DNA of 64,000 bases from the NCBI RefSeq assembly GCF_946476835.1, contig NZ_CAMKWA010000005.1:1-64000 (forward strand), read 5' to 3'. Shown here in pieces: positions 16,850 to 23,357 of this stretch. Origin of the DNA: an uncultured Neokomagataea sp. (GTDB lineage Bacteria > Pseudomonadota > Alphaproteobacteria > Acetobacterales > Acetobacteraceae). Under the pieces are notes generated by a model. It was not told where the DNA came from and made no database searches. It saw only the letters and a program-made list of their open reading frames with translations. Every line of letters begins with the position of its first letter. Position 1 is the stretch's first letter. The position numbers and the translations under genes are program-made.

Positions 16850-17764
16850 TTAATGCAGAATTTTCTTTACAGAAGCTGTATAAATCAAATCAGATACCTT
16901 CTGCAAAACAGAATTAAACGCTTCATCATCTTGCGAAATACGCAATCGGTCCAATAACGCACGTGAAAAACTCGCTACCATGCCCTCATTTTGTTCCAAA
17001 CGACGACAGGCTTCTTCAAGCGAATACCCTCCCGATAATGCCACAACCCGTAATACACGTTGATCACAGTTTAATTGTGCATAATGATTAGGGACTTCTG
17101 GCAAAGTCAGTTTTAATAAAACTCTACTTTTGTCAGATAAATTATTTATCTTTTCCAACAGAACGTCACGCAACATGCCCTCAGCTGCGGCTTTTTCACA
17201 ACTCTGAACCGCAATCTCTGGCTCTAAAATAGGTGTCAAACCAGCTGAAAGCACACGCTCCGCATAGAACATTTGCTGCTCTACCACAGCAGTAATACCA
17301 GCTTTATCCGCCGAGTGAATAACCGAACGCGCCTTTGTACCGTACACACCCAAAGCAGACGCACGCTCTAGTAATGCCTCAATATCTGCCAGCGGGCGCA
17401 TCATTTGGACGCCTTGCGCCTCTGCCGACAAACCCTGATCAATTTTTACAAAAGGAACAATCCGACGTTTCTGCCACAAAAACGTCGGAACAGAGATTCC
17501 ATCTACCTGCGCATCCATCGTGCGATCAAACAAAATAGCGCCAAGAACATGCTCACCTGAAAATGCAGGAGACATCATAATACGGCAACGCATCGCATGC
17601 ATCGCCGCAAACATCTCCTCTTCAGTGTTATAAGCCTTCGGCAATACGCCATACATTGCCAGTGCTGAAGGGGTAGAGCCGCCACTTTGATCCAGAGCCG
17701 CAAGATAACCTGGATCATGCTGAATCCGATGTGCCATCTCCTGTCTATCATTCTGCTTCTGCAT
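16850..17764 (-). CDS. Class I fructose-bisphosphate aldolase
   Basis: A Schiff-base aldolase that interconverts fructose 1,6-bisphosphate with triose phosphates. The 304-residue length fits the short bacterial class I type. Recognisable segments are YLAALDQSGGSTPSAL near the N-terminus, MRCRIMMSPAFSGEHVLGAILF, PFVKIDQGL with an active-site lysine, GVYGTKARSVIHSAD, TPILEPEIAV and VLLKLTLPEVPNHY with a second conserved lysine. It appears monocistronic. The long AT-rich stretch upstream, which contains a direct repeat, probably holds its promoter. Acetic acid bacteria rely mainly on the pentose phosphate pathway, so it may serve mainly in gluconeogenesis (inference). Confidence 0.9.
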   Translation of the reverse strand: MQKQNDRQEMAHRIQHDPGYLAALDQSGGSTPSALAMYGVLPKAYNTEEEMFAAMHAMRCRIMMSPAFSGEHVLGAILFDRTMDAQVDGISVPTFLWQKRRIVPFVKIDQGLSAEAQGVQMMRPLADIEALLERASALGVYGTKARSVIHSADKAGITAVVEQQMFYAERVLSAGLTPILEPEIAVQSCEKAAAEGMLRDVLLEKINNLSDKSRVLLKLTLPEVPNHYAQLNCDQRVLRVVALSGGYSLEEACRRLEQNEGMVASFSRALLDRLRISQDDEAFNSVLQKVSDLIYTASVKKILH

Positions 17765-17918
17765 ACAGTGCCCCCCTCTTCACACCGGTCATCTCACTCT
17801 CGGCGCATGATATGCACCGATCTTGCCATCCTCCCAAGCCATACGACACATAGAATTATGCACTGTGTCTTGAACCCCACACAACTGAATGTCACGCACC
17901 TCTAGTCCTTAGGGAGTG

Positions 17919-17996
17919 CGGCACTTCAAATCAAAAAAACAATTCAAAACCAACGATTAAAATACAAAAAATGAAAAACCGGCATTCAAATCAAAA
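17919..17996. repeat. Imperfect direct repeat in the aldolase upstream region
   Basis: CGGCACTTCAAATCAAAA at 17919-17936 is repeated as CGGCATTCAAATCAAAA at 17980-17996, with one base fewer and about 61 bases between starts. In the minus orientation the copies read TTTTGATTTGAA(G)TGCCG upstream of the aldolase gene and could be binding sites for a regulator. Confidence 0.5.
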
Positions 17997-18031
17997 TACA
18001 ATAATATATTTTTTTTAACACTCATATAAAC

Positions 18032-18057
18032 GCCCATGCACAACACTGCACATGGGC
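18032..18057 (-). terminator. Hairpin downstream of the sulfatase gene
   Basis: GCCCATG at 18032-18038 pairs with CATGGGC at 18051-18057, 24 bases after the sulfatase stop. The following sequence on the minus strand is only weakly T-rich, so this is a candidate terminator. Confidence 0.45.
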
Positions 18058-18081
18058 TCATTTCCAACTTACCGCACTGTA

Positions 18082-19497
18082 CTATAGATCGTCCGAAGGG
18101 ACCCCATAATGATCCGCAAAATGTGCACCATCTGCCCCCCAAGAATAACTTTTCTCTGGGAATGGTAACATCTGCGCATTCCATTCAACCCAACTCTGAC
18201 GCAACCGCGCAAATACATCAGGCAAGCGCGCTTTCAGATTCGCGCGTTCCCGCGGATCCGCCACCACATCGAACAAGAACTCATTCGCACCTATTTTAAG
18301 ATATTTATACTGCCCCTCCATGTGGGCATGCTGATCATTCTTTTTATAACGCCACGAAAAAACACGCTCTTCTCGCTGCGTCGGATCCCCCAAGAAACGT
18401 CCCACATCGCGTCCATCAGGTACAAAACTTTTATCCGGGGCAATGCCCGCAGCCGCCAAGAAGGTCGGTAGCCAGTCCATTGTAATAACCGCTTGGTCAC
18501 TCTCACTCCCCGGCTGAATAACACCCGGCCAACGTACCACCGCTGGTACACGCAATCCGCCCTCTAACAATTCCCCCTTCATCCCAGTAAATGGCCAAAT
18601 GTCTGAGAAACGTTCACCCCCATTATCGCTCGTGAACACAACAATCGTGTTATCGCTTAACCCCAAGCGATCCAACGTTGCCAGAACACGTCCGACCTCA
18701 TCGTCCATAGCCTTAACCATGCGCCCATAAGTTTCTTGCGTACCGCCATCAAAATCACCGATTTTTCCATGAATACGCTGTGATTCCGCCTCATCATGCG
18801 GCCCTTCCCATGGCCAATGCGGAGCGTTAAAATGCAAACTCAAGAAAAAAGGCTTCTGCTGGGCTGAAAACTCTTCCAACAGATGTGTCGCACGATCTCC
18901 CAAAAGGGTCGTTAAATAACCATGATCATGAGTCAGTTTCGTATCATCATAAAACTGATCATGTCCCGGCTGAGCCTGATGCGTGAAGTAATCAGCGGCC
19001 CCTCCGGCAATACCATAAAAATGTTCATACCCGCTCTTCAATGGACCGAACGTAGGCGGAGAGCCCAAATGCCACTTCCCGACAAGAGCCGTCTGATATC
19101 CGTGCCGGCGCAATTGCTCAGGCAGCGTTGGCAGACCAGGCGGCAACCCCAAATCTTTCCGTGTTGAAAACGCGATTGGCTCTTCTAACCCACAAGCCAA
19201 CCTATCCTGATACCGGCCAGTAATCAGCGCAGTTCTTGTGGCAGAGCATACGGCAGAATTCGCATATGCTCGCTTCAGTTTTATTCCACCAGCTGCAATG
19301 CGGTCAATCGACGGCGTCGTAAAGCCCGGATTTCCAAAGCACGAAACATCAGCATAACCCAGATCATCTGCCAATATAAAAACAATGTTGGGCCGCTTCG
19401 TACCCGCAGCATGCAATGACGGCGCGAAAGCACCAAGACTAAGGCTTGTCGCACCTACTAGGAACTGACGTCGTTTCGTAAATTGAGACATTCTCAT
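18082..19497 (-). CDS. Exported arylsulfatase-type sulfatase
   Basis: A 471-residue member of the alkaline-phosphatase/sulfatase superfamily that hydrolyses sulfate esters, probably in the periplasm. The N-terminus has a twin-arginine pattern TKRRQFLVGA followed by a hydrophobic stretch. NIVFILADDLGYADVSCFGN gives the metal-binding aspartates (D44, D45), and the formylglycine site reads CSATRTALITGR with Cys84. GKWHLG, HFNAPHWPW and VFTSDNGG complete the active-site motifs. The Cys-x-Ala-x-Arg form needs a formylglycine-generating enzyme, not seen in this window. The start overlaps the stop of the binding-protein gene (ATGA), tying it to the uptake system. Confidence 0.92.
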   Translation of the reverse strand: MRMSQFTKRRQFLVGATSLSLGAFAPSLHAAGTKRPNIVFILADDLGYADVSCFGNPGFTTPSIDRIAAGGIKLKRAYANSAVCSATRTALITGRYQDRLACGLEEPIAFSTRKDLGLPPGLPTLPEQLRRHGYQTALVGKWHLGSPPTFGPLKSGYEHFYGIAGGAADYFTHQAQPGHDQFYDDTKLTHDHGYLTTLLGDRATHLLEEFSAQQKPFFLSLHFNAPHWPWEGPHDEAESQRIHGKIGDFDGGTQETYGRMVKAMDDEVGRVLATLDRLGLSDNTIVVFTSDNGGERFSDIWPFTGMKGELLEGGLRVPAVVRWPGVIQPGSESDQAVITMDWLPTFLAAAGIAPDKSFVPDGRDVGRFLGDPTQREERVFSWRYKKNDQHAHMEGQYKYLKIGANEFLFDVVADPRERANLKARLPDVFARLRQSWVEWNAQMLPFPEKSYSWGADGAHFADHYGVPSDDL

Positions 19498-20507
19498 GCA
19501 CCTTTGGCGTAAGGATTAAAAGCATTTGTAAAAAGTGTCTTGGCGTTCAGAGAGGCTGTGCGTGTATCCCCTCTCCATCCATACCAAGCCTGAAACCGCG
19601 AAAAGTCCTCTTCCGTTATATACCCCCCGGGCGTAACAACACTGGCATTCTGCCAAAACTGAGTTGGTAAAATGCTTTCACCACGTTTTCGAGATTGAAT
19701 AATCCGGGTCATCAACGCCGTAACTTCCGCACGCGGTGTCACTTGCATCCAACGAATTGCACGCGCACTAGCCTGCACAAAATGAGCGGCATCCTCAGGG
19801 TGCTCACGCATATAGCTCTCCCGCAAGATAACGCTGTCCATATTGGACGAACCATACAGAGCAATATCCGTACTCAATTCACGCAGCCCACCACGCGCTA
19901 AAGCCGTATCGCGAAAAAAAGTCGAGAGAACCGCAGCATCAACACGCTTATGCCTCAACGCCGCTTCGACCAGTGGCGGCGGCACAGACACAAGAGTAAC
20001 TTGCTCAATCTCACGTGGCGTTAACCCTGCAGCAACAAGATATTGATCCACAAAACACTCTTGCTGAGCACGTAGAGTATTGATCGCAACAGAACGCCCA
20101 ATCAAATCACGTGGATTTCGAATAGACGAAGCCTCCGGCACGATAATACCCGAGCACTCACGAGGAACGGTACCCCCGTAAGCATAAACTGCCTTCACCG
20201 GCGCACCGACCCCGATCATCTTCATAATAGGGCCATTAAACGCACTTGCGAACTCCGTATCGCCCGTAGTTGTCGCCTGTAAATCGACAGGGCCGCTCGC
20301 CGTATTTCCAACCCACTGCAAACGTAGCGCGCCAAGATAACCAAGTGCCTCAGCCAGTTCAGCCGCTAAAACCGTCCCCGCCCATCCCTGATAACGCAAA
20401 ACACGTTCTTTCGCAGGATCAGCCCCCCGTGCCCAAGCTTTTCGCAATACGAAAGGGGCGACGAGCAAACATGCTAATCTACGCCTATTTATAGTAATAT
20501 TATTCAT
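19494..20507 (-). CDS. ABC transporter substrate-binding protein (SsuA/AtsR-like)
   Basis: A 337-residue periplasmic binding protein of the NMT1/SsuA type, starting MNNITINRRRLACLL with an export signal that carries arginines before the hydrophobic part and ends near WARGA. Typical segments are LRYQGWAGTVLAAELAEALGY, DTEFASAFNGPIMKMIGVGAPVKAV, RDLIGRSVAINTLRAQQ and HKRVDAAVLSTFF. These resemble proteins for aliphatic sulfonates, nitrate-like anions and sulfate esters. It is the first gene of a unit with the sulfatase and divergent from the ATPase and permease genes. The ligand is therefore inferred to be a sulfate ester or sulfonate. Confidence 0.85.
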   Translation of the reverse strand: MNNITINRRRLACLLVAPFVLRKAWARGADPAKERVLRYQGWAGTVLAAELAEALGYLGALRLQWVGNTASGPVDLQATTTGDTEFASAFNGPIMKMIGVGAPVKAVYAYGGTVPRECSGIIVPEASSIRNPRDLIGRSVAINTLRAQQECFVDQYLVAAGLTPREIEQVTLVSVPPPLVEAALRHKRVDAAVLSTFFRDTALARGGLRELSTDIALYGSSNMDSVILRESYMREHPEDAAHFVQASARAIRWMQVTPRAEVTALMTRIIQSRKRGESILPTQFWQNASVVTPGGYITEEDFSRFQAWYGWRGDTRTASLNAKTLFTNAFNPYAKGA

Positions 20508-20618
20508 ATAACAATTTTATATCCTTAATTATATAATTAACCTTGACTAATCCCATTATGGGATATCAACATAACACTTGAGTAATATTAAAAAAGCACA
20601 AAGAAAGGAAGAGGAATC
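20508..20618. promoter_or_regulatory. Divergent promoter region of the sulfate-ester island
   Basis: This 111-base AT-rich region separates the binding-protein gene from the ABC ATPase gene. It contains TTGACT at 20543-20548, a possible -35 element in the plus direction, overlapping the flank of a perfect palindrome. An AAAGGAAGAGG ribosome site precedes the GTG at 20619. Confidence 0.55.
20550..20564. promoter_or_regulatory. Perfect palindrome, putative operator
   Basis: ATCCCAT-T-ATGGGAT is a 7-1-7 perfect inverted repeat just downstream of TTGACT, between the likely -35 and -10 positions for the plus-strand genes. That position would suit repression. No regulator gene lies beside it and the binding protein is unknown. 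Confidence 0.55.
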
Positions 20619-21434
20619 GTGTCGACAGTAAATCTCGCCCACCCAAAGCTCCGCTTTGACGCAATCACGAAGTCTTTTCCTCCTAGTGCAAAAGAAACGT
20701 GCTCCACCATCGTCTTAGATGACTTAAACCTTTCTCTTGAGGCCGGTGACTTTCTCGTTGTCGTTGGTCCTAGCGGCAGCGGAAAATCAACACTTCTTGA
20801 CCTTGCTGCCGGTCTTTCTGCCCCAACACACGGTAAGGTATTACTCGACGGCAGTTCCGTTTCTGGCCCCGGGCCAGACCGCTCCGTTGTCTTTCAAAAT
20901 TACGCTCTTTTTCCGTGGAAATCAGCACGAGACAACATCATCTTAGCGTTAGATGCCGCAGGCATTGATCGACGCGAACATACAGCCAAAGCCGATCAAG
21001 CCTTAAACCTTGTCGGCCTACAGCAAAGCGCCGATCGATACCCGCATCAACTTTCAGGCGGCATGAAACAGCGCGTCGCTATTGCACGCGCCCTATCTGT
21101 AGAACCCAAAGTCTTACTGATGGATGAGCCATTTGGCGCGCTAGACGCACAAAGCCGTGAAACACTGCAAATAGAACTCCGCAGTTTATGGCAGCGCACC
21201 GGTATGACCATCATGTTCATCACACATGATATTGACGAAGCACTCCTACTCGGACAACGCATCGCTATTCTTGGTACTTCCCCCGGCCGCGTAGTGGATA
21301 TACTGGACCTTCCCTTTGCTGCGGATAGTAACATCGACACTATTCGTGCATCTGCGGATTATGCCGCATTACGCCAATACATTCGCGCCAGCCTGACCCC
21401 GCGCAATGCCCTCCATAACGGGGGCCTATCATGA
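20619..21434 (+). CDS. ABC transporter ATPase (SsuB/TauB/AtsC-like)
   Basis: A 271-residue cytoplasmic ATPase of a nitrate/sulfonate/taurine-type importer. It starts at GTG 20619 after a strong AAAGGAAGAGG box. Walker A is GPSGSGKST (about residues 51-59), the Q-loop lies in VFQNYALFPWKSARDNI, the signature is LSGGMKQRVAIARAL, Walker B is VLLMDEPFGALDAQ and the switch histidine is in MFITHDIDEALLLGQ. It overlaps the permease start (ATGA) and works with the divergently encoded binding protein. Substrate specificity for sulfate esters or sulfonates is inferred from the surrounding sulfatase and dioxygenase. Confidence 0.92.
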   Translation: MSTVNLAHPKLRFDAITKSFPPSAKETCSTIVLDDLNLSLEAGDFLVVVGPSGSGKSTLLDLAAGLSAPTHGKVLLDGSSVSGPGPDRSVVFQNYALFPWKSARDNIILALDAAGIDRREHTAKADQALNLVGLQQSADRYPHQLSGGMKQRVAIARALSVEPKVLLMDEPFGALDAQSRETLQIELRSLWQRTGMTIMFITHDIDEALLLGQRIAILGTSPGRVVDILDLPFAADSNIDTIRASADYAALRQYIRASLTPRNALHNGGLS

Positions 21435-22261
21435 ATACCACAACCTATAATAACGTCTCTGAAGCCCCTGTATTACTACGTCCAAACAAACGCTTTGGCA
21501 TAGAGTTTACGGCCTCTCGCAAAACATTACGCGGCGCATTTGGCATCTCAATTCTGCTCATACTCTGGCAGGTTTTACCAACCGTTGGTGTACTAGACCC
21601 GCTCTTTGTACCACCGCTATCTCACGTACTTACAGCACTCGCGCAAATGGCGCATAATGGACAGCTTTGGTTACACACATCTTCTAGTCTCTCTCGTGTA
21701 TTACCAGGTCTCGGTTTCGCTTTACTGGTCGGTATCCCTGCAGGCCTATTCGTTGGCACGTCACAAACACTACGTGAAACCATCGGCCCTGCCTTAGAAA
21801 TTTTGCGTAACACCTCTGCTCTGGCCTTATTACCCGTCTTTACCCTGCTTTTAGGGATTGGCCAGTCCTCTAAAATTGCCATGGTATTTTACGCGGCTAT
21901 TTGGCCAATTTTCCTAGGTACCATTAACGGCGTGCAAAGCGTTGACCCACTATGGATCAAAGCCGGCCGCGCAATGGGATTAACCCAACAGGGCCTGTTC
22001 ACACGCGTCATTCTTCCAGCCTCCTTGCCCAGCATTTTCACCGGTATTCGCCTCGCTTCAGCCGCAGCACTGCTCGTTTTAGTCGCTGCTGAAATGGTCG
22101 GAGCACGCGCAGGGCTTGGGTACCTCGTAAATGCCGCACAACTCGATTTCGATATTCCGCAAATGTACGCGGCCATCTTCGTGCTCTCCGTCATTGGCGG
22201 TGGCGTGAACTTCCTTCTGCAGCGTGTGGAACACCACCTCACACGCTGGAAGTCGGCGTAA
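21431..22261 (+). CDS. ABC transporter permease (SsuC/TauC/AtsB-like)
   Basis: A 276-residue inner-membrane permease with about six transmembrane segments. It contains the EAA-type loop that contacts the ATPase, visible as WIKAGRAMGLTQQGLFTRVILPASLPSIFTGIR (about residues 176-208). GARAGLGYLVNAAQLDFDIPQMYAAIF is characteristic of the nitrate/sulfonate/taurine permease group. The start overlaps the ATPase stop. The dioxygenase gene follows 50 bases downstream with its own AAGGA ribosome site, so all are probably co-transcribed. Confidence 0.92.
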   Translation: MNTTTYNNVSEAPVLLRPNKRFGIEFTASRKTLRGAFGISILLILWQVLPTVGVLDPLFVPPLSHVLTALAQMAHNGQLWLHTSSSLSRVLPGLGFALLVGIPAGLFVGTSQTLRETIGPALEILRNTSALALLPVFTLLLGIGQSSKIAMVFYAAIWPIFLGTINGVQSVDPLWIKAGRAMGLTQQGLFTRVILPASLPSIFTGIRLASAAALLVLVAAEMVGARAGLGYLVNAAQLDFDIPQMYAAIFVLSVIGGGVNFLLQRVEHHLTRWKSA

Positions 22262-22311
22262 AAACGCCGATACCGCCCTTCATCTATACTCTTTTCAAGG
22301 AATTTGATCTC

Positions 22312-23217
22312 ATGTCTGAAACACTTGAACCCAATACCGCACATGCTGCTTCACCCTTGAACATACGTCGTGTTGCAGGGGCTCTCGGGGCAGAAATTCA
22401 AGGCATTCGCCTTGCAGCAGACCTGGATGAAAGAACATTCACGTCTATCACACAGGCATTAAGCCGCCATAAAGTCCTCTTCTTTCGAAACCAAAATCAT
22501 TTAAGCGATGCTGAACAAGAACGTTTCGCTCAGCGTTTTGGTACAATTGTCCCGCACCCCACAGTACCATCCGCTGAAGGCACACAGGCCGTCTTTTCAG
22601 TCGATAGTAAAAAAGGTGCTCGGGCCGATAGCTGGCATACCGATATGACCTTCTTGCCAAACTATCCCAAACTCTCGGTTCTACGGGCTGTCGTAACACC
22701 AGAAGCAGGCGGAGATACCGTTTGGGCAAACACCACAGCCGCGTATGAAAGCTTACCAGAACCCTTACAACACCTCGCAGACACACTAAGAGCCGTTCAT
22801 ACCAACAGTTATGATTACGCCGCACACCGCGCAACCATCAGCGCAAAAGCGTTAGAATATCACGGTATTTTCACACGTGAGAACTATGAAACCGAACATC
22901 CCGTCGTTCGTGTCCACCCCGAAACAGGTGAACGCACTTTATTGCTCGGTCATTTCGTAAAGAAATTTCAAGGAATTAGCCTACGTGACAGTCGGCGCAT
23001 TTTAGAAATTCTACAAGATCACGTTATTTCTCAGGACAACATCGTGCGGTGGAGTTGGCAACCCGGGGATGTTACTATTTGGGACAACCAAGCCACACAA
23101 CATCGCGCCATTAATGATTACGGCAATGAACCACGTTTATTACGCCGCAGCACGGTGGAGGGCGAAACCCCTATAGGGCCAGACGGCCGTGAGAGCCTTG
23201 CGCTCACCAGCCATTAA
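22312..23217 (+). CDS. Fe(II)/2-oxoglutarate dioxygenase, AtsK/TauD-like (alkylsulfatase)
   Basis: A 301-residue cytoplasmic dioxygenase of the TauD family that would release sulfite or sulfate oxidatively from sulfonates or alkyl sulfate esters. The iron ligands are visible as H109 and D111 in SWHTDMTF and H264 in TQHRAINDYG. R275, eleven residues after H264 as in TauD, fits the 2-oxoglutarate carboxylate contact. The WHTDMTFLP and RAVVTPEAGGDT segments are closer to the Pseudomonas alkylsulfatase AtsK than to taurine dioxygenase as I recall them, so alkyl sulfates are the preferred guess. It sits directly after the ABC transporter. Confidence 0.85.
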   Translation: MSETLEPNTAHAASPLNIRRVAGALGAEIQGIRLAADLDERTFTSITQALSRHKVLFFRNQNHLSDAEQERFAQRFGTIVPHPTVPSAEGTQAVFSVDSKKGARADSWHTDMTFLPNYPKLSVLRAVVTPEAGGDTVWANTTAAYESLPEPLQHLADTLRAVHTNSYDYAAHRATISAKALEYHGIFTRENYETEHPVVRVHPETGERTLLLGHFVKKFQGISLRDSRRILEILQDHVISQDNIVRWSWQPGDVTIWDNQATQHRAINDYGNEPRLLRRSTVEGETPIGPDGRESLALTSH

Positions 23218-23227
23218 ACCCTTCTTC

Positions 23228-23254
23228 CCTGCAACCTCATCATACGGTTGCAGG
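23228..23254 (+). terminator. Hairpin between dioxygenase and receptor genes
   Basis: A 9-base perfect stem CCTGCAACC / GGTTGCAGG with a 9-base loop lies 11 bases after the dioxygenase stop. It is followed by TCAATTT. It may terminate or attenuate transcription into the receptor gene. Confidence 0.5.
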
Positions 23255-23357
23255 TCAATTTACCCAAAACAGAGATATTTCAATGACCTGTCGTATCTGA
23301 CGCACATTGCGCCCCAGCCGATATTGAATCCTCTTTACAGATAGCGACATCCTCATC

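Larger units (their letters stand above)
17765..18081. other. Intergenic region upstream of the aldolase gene
   Basis: This 317-base stretch holds no credible gene. It contains a hairpin near the end of the sulfatase gene, a strongly AT-rich middle part and two related copies of a CGGCA-TTCAAATCAAAA element. The promoter of the aldolase gene is expected here on the minus strand. Confidence 0.6.
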
